Shown here: piece by piece, positions 16,998-26,556 of the stretch
How positions within the stretch are numbered: the stretch's first letter is position 1
How the letters are laid out: each line of letters opens with the position of its first letter
From: Flammeovirgaceae bacterium BBD 1991-12
GTDB taxonomy: Bacteria > Bacteroidota > Bacteroidia > Cytophagales > Cyclobacteriaceae
DNA length: 34,313 bases
Assembly: GCA_001657315.1 (NCBI GenBank)
Contig: LYSV01000028.1
Coordinates: forward strand, 1-34,313
Reading direction: 5' to 3'
Notes under the pieces: generated by a model
Databases searched by the model: none
What the model saw: the letters and a program-made list of their open reading frames with translations, nothing else
Told to the model about the DNA's origin: nothing
Made by a program: the position numbers and the translations under genes

Positions 16998-17684
16998 ATG
17001 ATTAGTAGAAATTATAATTACTCCGATGAAACATTAATTCAGTATGCCAGCGACCAACTGAGCTATCTTCAGGAAGACCTGTCTGCCTTTGAGGCTTTTG
17101 ACGAGGACCTGGGGGCGGCAAAGCGTGATGCTATGCAGGTGCTGACCGACTGGGCATTGAGCGAGGGGGGCGATGAGGTGAACGTGAGCCGGTTGGGAGG
17201 CTACACTGAAAAGGTGCAGGAGGAAATGGAAAACGCTCGAAAGCTGTACGGTCAGCTGCGCTACTGGGTGGCCAAGGCCTTTCCCGGCAGGAAAGCGGTA
17301 CAGCGGCAGTTCGGCATCGGCAGGTTCAGCAAGATCGCTGACAGTCAGGAGGCCCTGATCAGATTCATGAGCGGGCTGGCCGAATCCGTTAATGACTACC
17401 GTACTCAACTCGAAGCAGCAAAAGCGCCGGTTACCCTGCTGGACAGCGTAGCCGGACAGGCCTCAGCCCTCAGAGCAGCCAATGACGCGCAGGAAAAGAA
17501 GAAAGGCAACCGTACGGTGGATACTGAAGGGAGGATCCGCAAGCTGAACGAACTTCACAGGCACACCCGGGATTACAACGCGGCAGCCGAGCACGTGTTT
17601 TATGACTCTGCTGCCAAAAGGGACCGCTACAGAACACCGGCAAACAACAATACCGTGGAAGCCGTGGATGAGGTGGATATATAG
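16998..17684 (+). CDS. Helical protein of unknown function downstream of the 21-nt tract
   Basis: 228 residues from the ATG at 16998 (MISRNYNYSDETLIQYASDQ). A longer in-frame reading from a GTG at 16932 would run through the repeat tract and is less likely. The protein is charged and almost wholly helical, with no signal peptide or membrane segment. Landmarks are LLDSVAGQASALRAANDAQE near residue 140 and a basic C-terminal third (ELHRHTRDYNAAAEHVFYD). GC content and codon use are higher than in the neighbouring Fic gene, so the two probably have different histories. Translation may be coupled to the preceding heptad frame through ATGA. A strong hairpin (17697-17732) ends the transcript. No family is recognised. 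Confidence 0.75.
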   Translation: MISRNYNYSDETLIQYASDQLSYLQEDLSAFEAFDEDLGAAKRDAMQVLTDWALSEGGDEVNVSRLGGYTEKVQEEMENARKLYGQLRYWVAKAFPGRKAVQRQFGIGRFSKIADSQEALIRFMSGLAESVNDYRTQLEAAKAPVTLLDSVAGQASALRAANDAQEKKKGNRTVDTEGRIRKLNELHRHTRDYNAAAEHVFYDSAAKRDRYRTPANNNTVEAVDEVDI

Positions 17685-17696
17685 TTTTCCGTTTTT

Positions 17697-17732
17697 GAAA
17701 ACCTATCCGGTTCCAGAACCTGATAGGTTTTC
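17697..17732. terminator. Strong bidirectional terminator-like hairpin before the CRISPR array
   Basis: An 11-bp perfect outer stem (GAAAACCTATC with GATAGGTTTTC) continues through one mismatch into a 5-bp inner stem (GGTTC with GAACC). T-rich sequence occurs on both sides, so it could stop transcription in either direction. It lies 12 bp after the stop codon at 17684. Confidence 0.75.
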
Positions 17733-17788
17733 ATGGATTGTAGAAGCTTGTATCTAACACAAGACTACTTTTACCACTGGATAGAGAT

Positions 17789-18350
17789 GCTGTGATTGAC
17801 TTTCAAATTGTAATTTAGCACAGGGATCTTAATTATCTCTACCTTAGTGTAGTAGTTGTGATTAGCTCTCAAATTGTAATTTAGCACAGGGAACCGATAA
17901 AGTCATGGTTTCCTCTATCGTTGTGATTAGCTTTCAAATTGTAATTTAGCACAGGCATTCGGAATGGAAGGCTGGAACATTTGCTGTTGTGATTAGCTTT
18001 CAAATTGTAATTTAGCACAGGCAACACATCAGCACTACCTGCTGCACTGCCGTTGTGATTAGCTTTCAAATTGTAATTTAGCACAGGATGATACCTGTAT
18101 GCCCTGCAACACTAAGGGTTGTGATTAGCTTTCAAATTGTAATTTAGCACAGGCAGTTCTATGAACTGGCAATGTTGGTCAAGTTGTGATTAGCTTTCAA
18201 ATTGTAATTTAGCACAGGGAAAACGCATAATGATGAGCAAACCAATAAGTTGTGATTAGCTTTCAAATTGTAATTTAGCACAGGATGGCCAATCAATGCC
18301 AGTGAAATCATTAAGTTGTGATTAGCTTTCAAATTGTAATTTAGCACAGG
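17789..18350 (+). CRISPR. Type II-C CRISPR array: nine 36-nt repeats, eight 29-30-nt spacers
   Basis: Repeats start at 17789, 17855, 17920, 17986, 18052, 18118, 18183, 18249 and 18315. Each begins GTTGTGATTAGC and ends TTTAGCACAGG. Repeats 3-9 are identical; repeat 2 has one change (position 14) and repeat 1 has three (positions 2, 10, 11). All changes in repeat 1 fall in the half that pairs with tracrRNA. Spacers are 30 nt except two of 29. The plus strand is the likely crRNA strand, because the tracrRNA anti-repeat is complementary to the first 24 bases of the plus-strand repeat. Positions 23-30 of each repeat (TAATTTAG) match the TAnnTTTG box at all but one base, with TTG at positions 2-4 placed 18 bases upstream, so each repeat may carry its own promoter, as known for Neisseria type II-C arrays. 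No spacer target is recognisable by eye. Confidence 0.98.
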
Positions 18351-18407
18351 ATAGTATGATCTAAAACTCAGATAATCATACACTTGTGCCTCCCAAGCGA
18401 TGGGAAC

Positions 18408-18450
18408 AAAACATAAAACCGGGATAAAACAAGTGCCCGGTTTATGTTTT
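18408..18450. terminator. Convergent terminator between the array and the cas operon
   Basis: An inverted repeat of about 15 bp with one bulge (AAAACATAAAACCGGG with CCCGGTTTATGTTTT) around a 12-nt loop. It is 9 bp downstream of the cas2 stop and 58 bp after the last repeat, so it can end both the minus-strand cas transcript and a plus-strand array transcript. Confidence 0.7.
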
Positions 18451-18458
18451 ACCCGGCT

Positions 18459-19696
<1,238 letters not shown>

Positions 19697-19707
19697 GGTA
19701 ATCAGGT

Positions 19708-22700
19708 TTATTCACCTACCTTAATAATATTACCCAGGTGGTTCAGTCGTATTTTTGTGATCCTGCCCAGGTCCTTCTTTCCTGAAATACGATTCCACGT
19801 GATCCCCTTCAGCGGCGCTTCGTCTATGGATTTACCATTGGCATCTTTTCTGTCAACACGTGTTTCCAGGTGATGCCTGAAATCAATGATCGTCTGTCCT
19901 GTTTTCGCCACGCTGATCTTTTGTATCCTAAACAGCTTACAACTGATCTGATCAAGGTTTTTAACCTCCAGAAAATCCAGTTCATCATCATTCCGTGAAT
20001 CTGCCCTGTGTTTCAGATCGAATACGAAAAGGTCATTGATCTGCATGGAAAACCGGAACGCCCCCCATTCGATATGGTCTGACCGGTCAACGACCGGGTA
20101 GGGCTTTGAGGTTTGTTCAATGTTGGCCAGTCCTATACCAACGGCCTCCCAGAAAGAGATTACTTTAATAGTGTAATCGCCCTTGTGGTTTTTATAGACC
20201 AAAGCATGGTGATTTCCACCGGTAGCCACATTATTGGTGGGTACGGGGCGGCCATCTTTTAATAGCTCTTTGCCAAAGTGATCCCGCTTTACACTGGTTT
20301 GAATGACCGTGTTTTCATCAAAAACTGTGATCCGCTTTACTTTTATCCCTTTTTCCTGGTTCAGCCATACAGGATTTTCGTCGAGGTTCCTGAAGGCCTG
20401 TTTAATGCTTCCTGCCTCTGCTATCCTACGTTCAACCAGGTGCCTGATCCTTTGGTCCGTGAGTTTTTTGACCTGCGCATGGGTTATATTTTCATCGAGG
20501 GCTATACGTTTGGTGCCTACCTTTTCATACACCTTGACTTCCTTCAGTACCTTGCCCTTATAGCGTAAGGGATAATTCCTAAGGATTTTGGCTGTAAATG
20601 CCACCCTGGGGTTATAGTCATATTGTTCCAGATGATGAATAACCAGTTCCTTAATGGCCGGGTCAACAATATCCTCATGTTGTCTGAATCTATCATCCAG
20701 TTTTGCAGGTTTGGCAGCTATTCTTTTCACCTTGCCCATAACGGTCTCCTCGTGTAACCTGCCCCGTGGCGTCCAGTATTTTTTGCCGGTGTTCTGATCA
20801 ATGTTTGGAGTGAGTACTTTGGAATTACTTTTCTTAAAAGAGACCAGCAGGTTTTCCAGGTGGTGTTTAACCTGTGCCCTTAAATTGGGTATGGGGCATT
20901 GAAATTCATAAGCCCCCTGATCTATAAATTCTTTCAGGTCAAGATGTTTTCCTGTTTCCTTTTCAAATGAAGCCAGCTCTTCCCCGGTCAGCTCGTTTCG
21001 TTTGTATTGATATATTTTATTGAGGTTATTGAGCCGGAATATGACCTTTTGATCAGTAAGCGCACAAATCAGTGCATCAACGGCATGGTGCCTGTGATCA
21101 TCCCGTTTGCTCCAGTTTTTAATGGCAGTATAAGGAACAGTTTCTCCCCGGCTATTCTTGTAGTTCTTCATCTCCACCTGACCTGCCAGCTTATATTTTT
21201 CAAGATTTATTTCCCTCAGCAGGTGTTCCAGTTCCCATTCTTTTCGTAATAAGTCAGTTATCTGGCCTGTAGTAGTATAGGTAGCTTCACAAACGGTTTT
21301 AAGTAGTTTCACCGCCTCTCTGGCTATGTATTGTGAATCCTTTTTCATTCGTTCCACGAAGTCAGAAGGGATATCCTCACCACGGCAGAGCAGGTTCTCA
21401 AATTTCACCTTGCTAATACTGCCGGCGCCATCTTTGTATAAGGCATTTACCTTTTCTATGTACTGATGAAGTCGTTCTTCTCCAAGGCTGGCCATAAAAT
21501 CATACGCCGTCCGTTGGTCTTTCGTCTTATTGCAGGTACGATGCGCCAGTATGTAATTATTCATTGCATTGCTGAAACTTCTTGACTTAGGCAAAATATG
21601 TTCAATATCTGCCTGACCCTGAAGAAATTCATTAACCGTTATGGGATTGTTACAATAGAGGCATTGCTGCTTGGTTTCCTGCCAAAGCTTGTACCGTTTT
21701 ATATCACGGTTATTGACAATCTTAAAGCCATATTCCTCTTTAAGGCACGTCCTGATACTATCATTAGTCTTTTTATCTTTTGCATTGTGTGCACTTATTC
21801 TTTTCCTGGATTGGGCATTATTTCGCAATTCGCGTGCAAGCTCAACACGTATTTCGTCAAATGGTCCGTATTGATCTATGGCTATGTTGACCATGTTAAC
21901 CATTTGATTCAATATTTGCTCTACTACAGGATTACGAAGACTATTCTGACGGACCGGTAAAAGTCTGTCCTGAATTTCAATTTTAGTTTTATATCCACTG
22001 TGATCATAACCTACTTCATCGCATGCCTCACTGTATTGGAGTCCTTTCTGAAGATATGGTAGTAGTTTTCTTATAGCTCGGGTAGACAGTCTTCCATAGT
22101 CAGACGTGTAGCCTACAGAACGAGCTATGGTTTGGCTTTGATCTTCAGTAAAGCCGAAGCGCCGCATTAAACTGCTGACCACCTGCTGTTCGTCAGGCAA
22201 TGAATAGGTAAGATGCCATAATTCGAAGAGCCCTCCTTTTTCATCGTGCTGATCCAAATTAAAAAAAAGATATTGCTCCGCGTCATCAACACCTGCCCGG
22301 ATCAAGGCAGCCTTCAGCATGGAGTAAGTACGGCTTCCATCCAATTCCGTATGGCTCAGGTATACTCTTTCATTCCTGGAGAACCCCAGTATTTTTTTGA
22401 TCGCCGTGATTGTTAGCTTATAGTGCTTATTAAGCCCGGTACCGTAAAAAAGTGCATTAAAAAGTGCCTCTTTCTGCTGTTCTGAAGGCGTCTGTTCCTC
22501 ACCACTTTCCGTTTTCCAGTTAAGGTCATTGACCTTCTGCCATATCCTGAATATTTCAAAATACGGAGAGCTCTTAGCCACCGCCTTATGATGCTTTTCA
22601 AATGGACATGCTGACACAAGACCTTTCTGGCTTTTCAGGGGATTTTGCCAGTAAATCGTTTTGTTACATATCTCATCATAAAGGGTACCTCCGTTATCAC

Positions 22701-23352
22701 TTTGACCAGGGCCACCGGAGAGTAGTTCAGGATAAAATTGTTGCTGTTTATTCCATATCCTGTCAAACTCTTCTACGTAACTGGCCCTCAAATAGGTCCT
22801 CTCTCTTAAGAGAATGTGCTGCGTTTCTTTTGCTTCCTGTAATTCCTGGTACAGTTGCTGGCCTATCGTCTTCCCGGACCGGTCATTTTCCAATTCAGCA
22901 ATCCGGTCTTTATAAGCCGAGGAGCTTTCCTCTTCCGAAACCGACTTTCGATTGCTCAAAAAACCTCTTCGCTGGTTCAGCAAAATTAAGATCCTCCCCA
23001 ATTGCTTCAGGCTTATTTTCTCCTCGACTGCCTTTGCCCTCAACCCATATAGCTGATATGCGTCTAATAAAAATAATGCTTTGTCCGGAAACATATCGTG
23101 TAGCCTCAGTAAAGCATAAAGCTTGTTTCTCCTGGTTTTGAAACGTTGATTATTTCTCCTAATACCTCTTTTCTCTGTTCTGGCCAAATTCTTGCTGGCT
23201 GTATTGCCGGAGTAGAACTTCCCATGAAAATTGGGGTCTTCCGGCACTACACGGCATGCCATTTTTAAAACTTTTTTTCCTTTGGCGCTATCCTCTACTA
23301 TGGCCAGGCCTACAGAGGATACACCAATATCTAAGCCAAGGATCTTTTTCAT
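19708..23352 (-). CDS. cas9: RNA-guided endonuclease Cas9, subtype II-C
   Basis: 1214 residues. All catalytic parts are present: RuvC-I with Asp8 (KKILGLDIGVSSVGLAIVE), an Arg-rich bridge helix (RRNNQRFKTRRNKLYALL, about 65-82), RuvC-II with Glu504 (PFDEIRVELARELRNN), HNH with His585 (ADIEHILPKSRSFSNAMNNY) and Asn608 (HRTCNKTK), and RuvC-III with His756 and Asp759 (DDHRHHAVDALICALTD). CLYC (564-567) precedes the HNH catalytic strand and could bind zinc together with Cys607, though only three cysteines are seen. Residues about 830-1214 are the WED/PAM-interacting region; the PAM cannot be predicted by eye. The protein cleaves both strands of DNA matching a crRNA, using the tracrRNA encoded just upstream. 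ATG 23352 is chosen because RuvC-I follows directly. Confidence 0.98.
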   Translation of the reverse strand: MKKILGLDIGVSSVGLAIVEDSAKGKKVLKMACRVVPEDPNFHGKFYSGNTASKNLARTEKRGIRRNNQRFKTRRNKLYALLRLHDMFPDKALFLLDAYQLYGLRAKAVEEKISLKQLGRILILLNQRRGFLSNRKSVSEEESSSAYKDRIAELENDRSGKTIGQQLYQELQEAKETQHILLRERTYLRASYVEEFDRIWNKQQQFYPELLSGGPGQSDNGGTLYDEICNKTIYWQNPLKSQKGLVSACPFEKHHKAVAKSSPYFEIFRIWQKVNDLNWKTESGEEQTPSEQQKEALFNALFYGTGLNKHYKLTITAIKKILGFSRNERVYLSHTELDGSRTYSMLKAALIRAGVDDAEQYLFFNLDQHDEKGGLFELWHLTYSLPDEQQVVSSLMRRFGFTEDQSQTIARSVGYTSDYGRLSTRAIRKLLPYLQKGLQYSEACDEVGYDHSGYKTKIEIQDRLLPVRQNSLRNPVVEQILNQMVNMVNIAIDQYGPFDEIRVELARELRNNAQSRKRISAHNAKDKKTNDSIRTCLKEEYGFKIVNNRDIKRYKLWQETKQQCLYCNNPITVNEFLQGQADIEHILPKSRSFSNAMNNYILAHRTCNKTKDQRTAYDFMASLGEERLHQYIEKVNALYKDGAGSISKVKFENLLCRGEDIPSDFVERMKKDSQYIAREAVKLLKTVCEATYTTTGQITDLLRKEWELEHLLREINLEKYKLAGQVEMKNYKNSRGETVPYTAIKNWSKRDDHRHHAVDALICALTDQKVIFRLNNLNKIYQYKRNELTGEELASFEKETGKHLDLKEFIDQGAYEFQCPIPNLRAQVKHHLENLLVSFKKSNSKVLTPNIDQNTGKKYWTPRGRLHEETVMGKVKRIAAKPAKLDDRFRQHEDIVDPAIKELVIHHLEQYDYNPRVAFTAKILRNYPLRYKGKVLKEVKVYEKVGTKRIALDENITHAQVKKLTDQRIRHLVERRIAEAGSIKQAFRNLDENPVWLNQEKGIKVKRITVFDENTVIQTSVKRDHFGKELLKDGRPVPTNNVATGGNHHALVYKNHKGDYTIKVISFWEAVGIGLANIEQTSKPYPVVDRSDHIEWGAFRFSMQINDLFVFDLKHRADSRNDDELDFLEVKNLDQISCKLFRIQKISVAKTGQTIIDFRHHLETRVDRKDANGKSIDEAPLKGITWNRISGKKDLGRITKIRLNHLGNIIKVGE

Positions 23353-23379
23353 TCATTTTTATTTTACATATGACTAATG

Positions 23380-23387
23380 TATATTTC
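23380..23387 (+). promoter_or_regulatory. -7-like box (TATATTTC) for tracrRNA
   Basis: Seven of eight matches to TAnnTTTG on the plus strand, 4 bp before the anti-repeat, so transcription would start at or near the anti-repeat. It lies in the 38 bp between cas9 and the tracrRNA. Confidence 0.45.
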
Positions 23388-23390
23388 AGA

Positions 23391-23465
23391 TACAATTTGA
23401 AAGCTAATCACAATAAGGATTATTCCGTTGTGAAAACATGCAAAGCGGCTTCGGTCGCTTTTTTT
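23391..23465 (+). ncRNA. tracrRNA
   Basis: The anti-repeat at 23391-23413 (ACAATTTGAAAGC then TAATCACAA) is the exact reverse complement of repeat positions 2-24, and the next base allows a G-U pair with repeat position 1. It continues into a tail known from Bacteroidota II-C systems: TAAGGATTATTCC, GTTGTGAAAACATG, then a terminator hairpin (AAAGCGGC, TTCG loop, GTCGCTTT at 23442-23461) and a run of seven T. The pairing appears uninterrupted, without the internal bulge seen in many other tracrRNA-crRNA duplexes. It is transcribed away from cas9, sharing a very short promoter region with it. RNase III would process the duplex. The 5' end is inferred. Confidence 0.93.
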
Positions 23466-23779
23466 GTAACTGACTTTTTTATGGCAGTTCACCTTCTGCA
23501 AGAAGAAAGGTGTGCTGTTCTGATCAATTGCAATTCAAACTAACCATGCGTTGACAATGTTTGGTACTATTTGAAGTGAAACAGTAACACAGTTTCATTT
23601 TTTTTGTGAAAAATTAAGCATTTTTCATCGATTAAGCTATTCATTACCTTAAGTCATTCATTGATAATTACTGTATTCAAAAGCTTGATTGACAATTCTT
23701 TAACTGGTCGCGGGCCAATCGGGAAGTGAGAGCTCGGGGAATAAGTTTTTTTCTTCCTCCAGGACTCTAAGAAGGGTAA

Positions 23780-24049
23780 AATGCAGCTTATCAAGATGCA
23801 CATGATCAAGGCTTTGATACTCTGGAGTGGATTCCAGGTCAATACTTTAAACATCTTACAAACACAGATGCATTGTATGGAGCGGGGATTAAACTGTACT
23901 CGAATATTTGGAGTCCTGATAGCTGTGTGGATGCTTCTTTGATGAAGGAAAATCAGCGATTTTATTAAACGGATTTCAAAAAATACCAAAAAAATGACAG
24001 GGCTGAAAAACTGAAGGCAGACGTAATAGCCCCGCAAAACTTTGCGCTC
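23780..24049 (+). pseudogene. Decayed coding remnant next to the CRISPR locus
   Basis: One plus-strand frame is open from a TAA at 23777 to a TAA at 24050, broken only by TAA at 23966-23968. It reads NAAYQDAHDQGFDTLEWIPG, then KHLTNTDALYGAGIKLYSNI, and after the stop TDFKKYQKNDRAEKLKADVI. There is no start codon, and composition and sequence look protein-like, so it is probably the 3' part of a lost gene. Upstream bases (about 23680-23775) hold further short coding-like traces in another frame. The family is not recognised. Confidence 0.4.
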
Positions 24050-24092
24050 TAAAGCCCAGGCTACTACTTTGCCAATGTAAGTTATAGCACAT

Positions 24093-24524
24093 ATGAAAAA
24101 GCTGTTTTTGATAATATCAATAGGATTGATTTATTCTTGTCTACCTGGAATAAAAAACAACCCTGAAACTTTAGAAAAAGTGTTCTCTATGTCAGATTTT
24201 GATATTGAGATTCAAAATTGGGGATGTTTCGGTGGAAGCGAAGAGTACTTTTCTGTGAGTAGAAAGAATGATGAGTATCTGTTAAAATCGAAAAGGACAG
24301 GCAGAAGTCATTGGGTACCCAACGTTAAAATGGACTCTCTGAAAGACTATTTGAAAACAAAAATTGGAAAAGAAGATTATGGAGGTTGCACTTCAAGTGA
24401 ATACATAAGAATTGGCTCACTTTTCAATTCAGTTGATTATAAGCATAGTTTTTGTAGTGGAGTTGAAGCGACCATGATCAATGATCTGCTGAATTATTAT
24501 GATTTGATACATGAAAACGACTAA
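24093..24524 (+). CDS. Putative lipoprotein, unknown function
   Basis: 143 residues with a lipoprotein signal (MKKLFLIISIGLIYSCLPG); the lipobox IYSC makes Cys16 the lipidated residue. The mature part has three more cysteines (WGCFGG, YGGCTSSE, SFCSG). Low GC and plain composition resemble host-range or horizontally acquired small genes of Bacteroidota. It stands alone between remnants and a LysR gene. Function unknown. Confidence 0.7.
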   Translation: MKKLFLIISIGLIYSCLPGIKNNPETLEKVFSMSDFDIEIQNWGCFGGSEEYFSVSRKNDEYLLKSKRTGRSHWVPNVKMDSLKDYLKTKIGKEDYGGCTSSEYIRIGSLFNSVDYKHSFCSGVEATMINDLLNYYDLIHEND

Positions 24525-24646
24525 ATAAAATTACGTGTTACAACAAATGGCGATAAAGCACAGGCATAACCTGAAGTAGCTACAATTTAATCTGACAGTT
24601 AAGGATTTAACTAAGTTTCTCATCATCTCCGGATATCCTCATCTTC

Positions 24647-25543
24647 CTACCCCCCTACATCACTAAAATCCTCCAGAAAGTTTGAAGTGAAATTTGCAAA
24701 ATATTCCAGATTACGCTCAGCCTCGCGCATTACCAGGTAATGTGTTCTTTTCAAGCCGTTCTTCCCTATTCTCTTGAAAGTCAGATCCTCTGACAGTTTA
24801 AAGGGTTTTAAGGTCCATTTTGGCAAACACATCACGCCCATATTGGCGTTCACCAGCTCAAGAGCCACTTCAGTATAAGGGATGGCTGAGACTTTTGAGG
24901 GCACTACTCTGTTAGGTTTTAGAAAATGCTCGAAAACCGATACATTTTCCAGGGGAAAGGAATTAATAAGTAAGTGTAGGTCTGAAAAATGGCTGGCATC
25001 AAGAACAGGCTGTTCATTTAAATAATGCTCTTTATGCATGACTACGAGTATCTCATCTTCAACTACTCTGGTCACCGCAAGCTGTTCCGATGCAGGCTCC
25101 GTGGTAACGATGGCCACATCAATTTCCTGTGATAACAGCTGCGATATGGTTTGGTGGGTCGCACCCATGTTCAGGTCGATGCTTATCTCAGGATAAAGTA
25201 TGCCCATCCGCTGTACAAAGGCGGGGAGACCGTGAAAAAAAGACTGACATTCGGCGCTCACCTTTATTGAACCTTTGGCTCCTTCCTTTATTTTCCTGAT
25301 GTTGGCAAAACCATCTTCGATCGTTTGAAGTAGCTGATTTGCCAGTTTATAAAGCTCTTCTCCTTCTTTTGTAAGTCGCCAGTGATTTCTGCTTCGGTTG
25401 AACACTTTAAAACCCAGCCGATCCTCCAACTCACGAAGCTGATGACTTAGCGCTGACTGTGTGAGGAACAGCTGTTCCGATGAATTGGCTATATTCCCTT
25501 CTTCAGCAATGGCTTTGATCAATCTGAAATATTTGAGTTCCAT
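24647..25543 (-). CDS. LysR-family transcriptional regulator
   Basis: 298 residues, normal LysR length. The winged helix-turn-helix is at 1-60 (MELKYFRLIKAIAEEGNIAN, then LFLTQSALSHQLRELEDRLG and FKVFNRSRNHWRLTKEGEEL). A periplasmic-binding-protein-like effector domain covers about 90-295. LysR proteins usually control a divergent neighbour; here the upstream side is a 273-bp gap followed by a truncated gene, so the original target may be lost or the regulator may act elsewhere. Confidence 0.95.
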   Translation of the reverse strand: MELKYFRLIKAIAEEGNIANSSEQLFLTQSALSHQLRELEDRLGFKVFNRSRNHWRLTKEGEELYKLANQLLQTIEDGFANIRKIKEGAKGSIKVSAECQSFFHGLPAFVQRMGILYPEISIDLNMGATHQTISQLLSQEIDVAIVTTEPASEQLAVTRVVEDEILVVMHKEHYLNEQPVLDASHFSDLHLLINSFPLENVSVFEHFLKPNRVVPSKVSAIPYTEVALELVNANMGVMCLPKWTLKPFKLSEDLTFKRIGKNGLKRTHYLVMREAERNLEYFANFTSNFLEDFSDVGG

Positions 25544-25816
25544 AAGTGGAAGATAGTATTTTTATGGATGGGTTGTAGTTGAAAAAAATTCAGCTATACC
25601 TCACAAAACATCTCAATTAATAAGCCGGCCTTCAGGCATCGGTATTTCGTGTTCAGTTGTATGAAAAAGAGCTCTTACTCAGCACGGAGTTCAGTATTAT
25701 GATTCCAGAAATAGTATTGGCATATCGATCAAATTCAAAGAAAAAAACAGCAGTTTATCAGCAAAAGCAAAGAGCCGTTAAGGGATTTAAATGGCCAGGC
25801 TAAGGCAATTTCATAA

Positions 25817-25960
25817 ATGAATATGACAGATTGGATCGGCTTTATCGGGATTTCCTCCATACTTGTGGCCTATGGACTTGATCGATTAACCATCATTAAG
25901 AACGATAGTCCGGCACTTGTTTATTTCAATAGTATCACTCATGAAGTATCTGATCAATAG
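25817..25960 (+). pseudogene. Truncated small membrane protein (CBU_0592-like)
   Basis: 47 codons. MTDWIGFIGISSILVAYGLD and KNDSPALVYFN follow the opening of the CBU_0592-type family, whose members run to about 80 residues with two or three membrane segments. Here the frame ends early (SITHEVSDQ then TAG), after only the first membrane segment, 3 bp before the next gene. It is probably a broken remnant. Confidence 0.5.
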
Positions 25961-25963
25961 ATC

Positions 25964-26371
25964 ATGAATAACAAAACTGAATTGACGAATCTCATAAAAA
26001 GGCTGTCTCCGGTTCTGAACAACGGAGAATATGTATTTTGTACTGTTAATGATCCAAAGGAAATTGAACGAAAGGATACCATTTGCGAATTTCAGGAAGA
26101 AGAAGGAACAACATTGATCCTGGAAAAAGACAAAGCGGACAAACTAGGGCTCTCATACGAATTCATCGCTTCATGGATCACCCTGAAGGTGCATTCATCA
26201 TTGGAGGCAGTAGGGCTGACGGCTGTTTTTTCAGGCGAACTGGCCAGGCAGAACATCAGTTGCAATGTGATAGCAGGCTATTATCATGATCACATTTTTG
26301 TCCATAGTAGGGACAGGAAAAAGGCAATGGAAGCTTTGAAAGCATTATCCAAACGCCACGATACAACCTAA
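25964..26371 (+). CDS. ACT-domain protein (DUF2241 / ACT_3 type)
   Basis: 135 residues. The family's strongest blocks are clear: LNNGEYVFCTVND, EEEGTTLILEKDKADKLGL, ASWITLKVHSSLEAVGLTA and ISCNVIAGYYHDHIFV. These form two ACT-like folds; ACT domains usually bind amino acids or related small ligands. It has no enzyme domain, so a ligand-sensing or buffering role is expected, without known partner. It starts 3 bp after the stop of the truncated membrane gene, possibly an old operon. Confidence 0.85.
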   Translation: MNNKTELTNLIKRLSPVLNNGEYVFCTVNDPKEIERKDTICEFQEEEGTTLILEKDKADKLGLSYEFIASWITLKVHSSLEAVGLTAVFSGELARQNISCNVIAGYYHDHIFVHSRDRKKAMEALKALSKRHDTT

Positions 26372-26556
26372 TGAAACGAAATATAAAATGGCCTGTCAAA
26401 GCATCATGCCAATGGAGTTTTATGGCATATTTGACCCTCTGATCAACTCCGGTTGAATTTTTAACTTTCTGTAAATACCTTTAACTACTGATATCCGTTA
26501 GCCTTTGGGCGAACATGACATAAAACACTGTATTTGTAACCGGTAATTTGAAATGT

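Noticed and set aside
18351-18380. A tenth repeat or ninth spacer after the last clear repeat
   Set aside because: The 30 bases are spacer-sized, but the following bases (CACTTGTGCC) share only TTGTG with the repeat.
23654-24037. Minus-strand 127-codon frame beside the CRISPR locus
   Set aside because: Sequence is Ile/Leu/Cys-rich without plausible domains and lies antisense to a plus-strand frame with better coding character.
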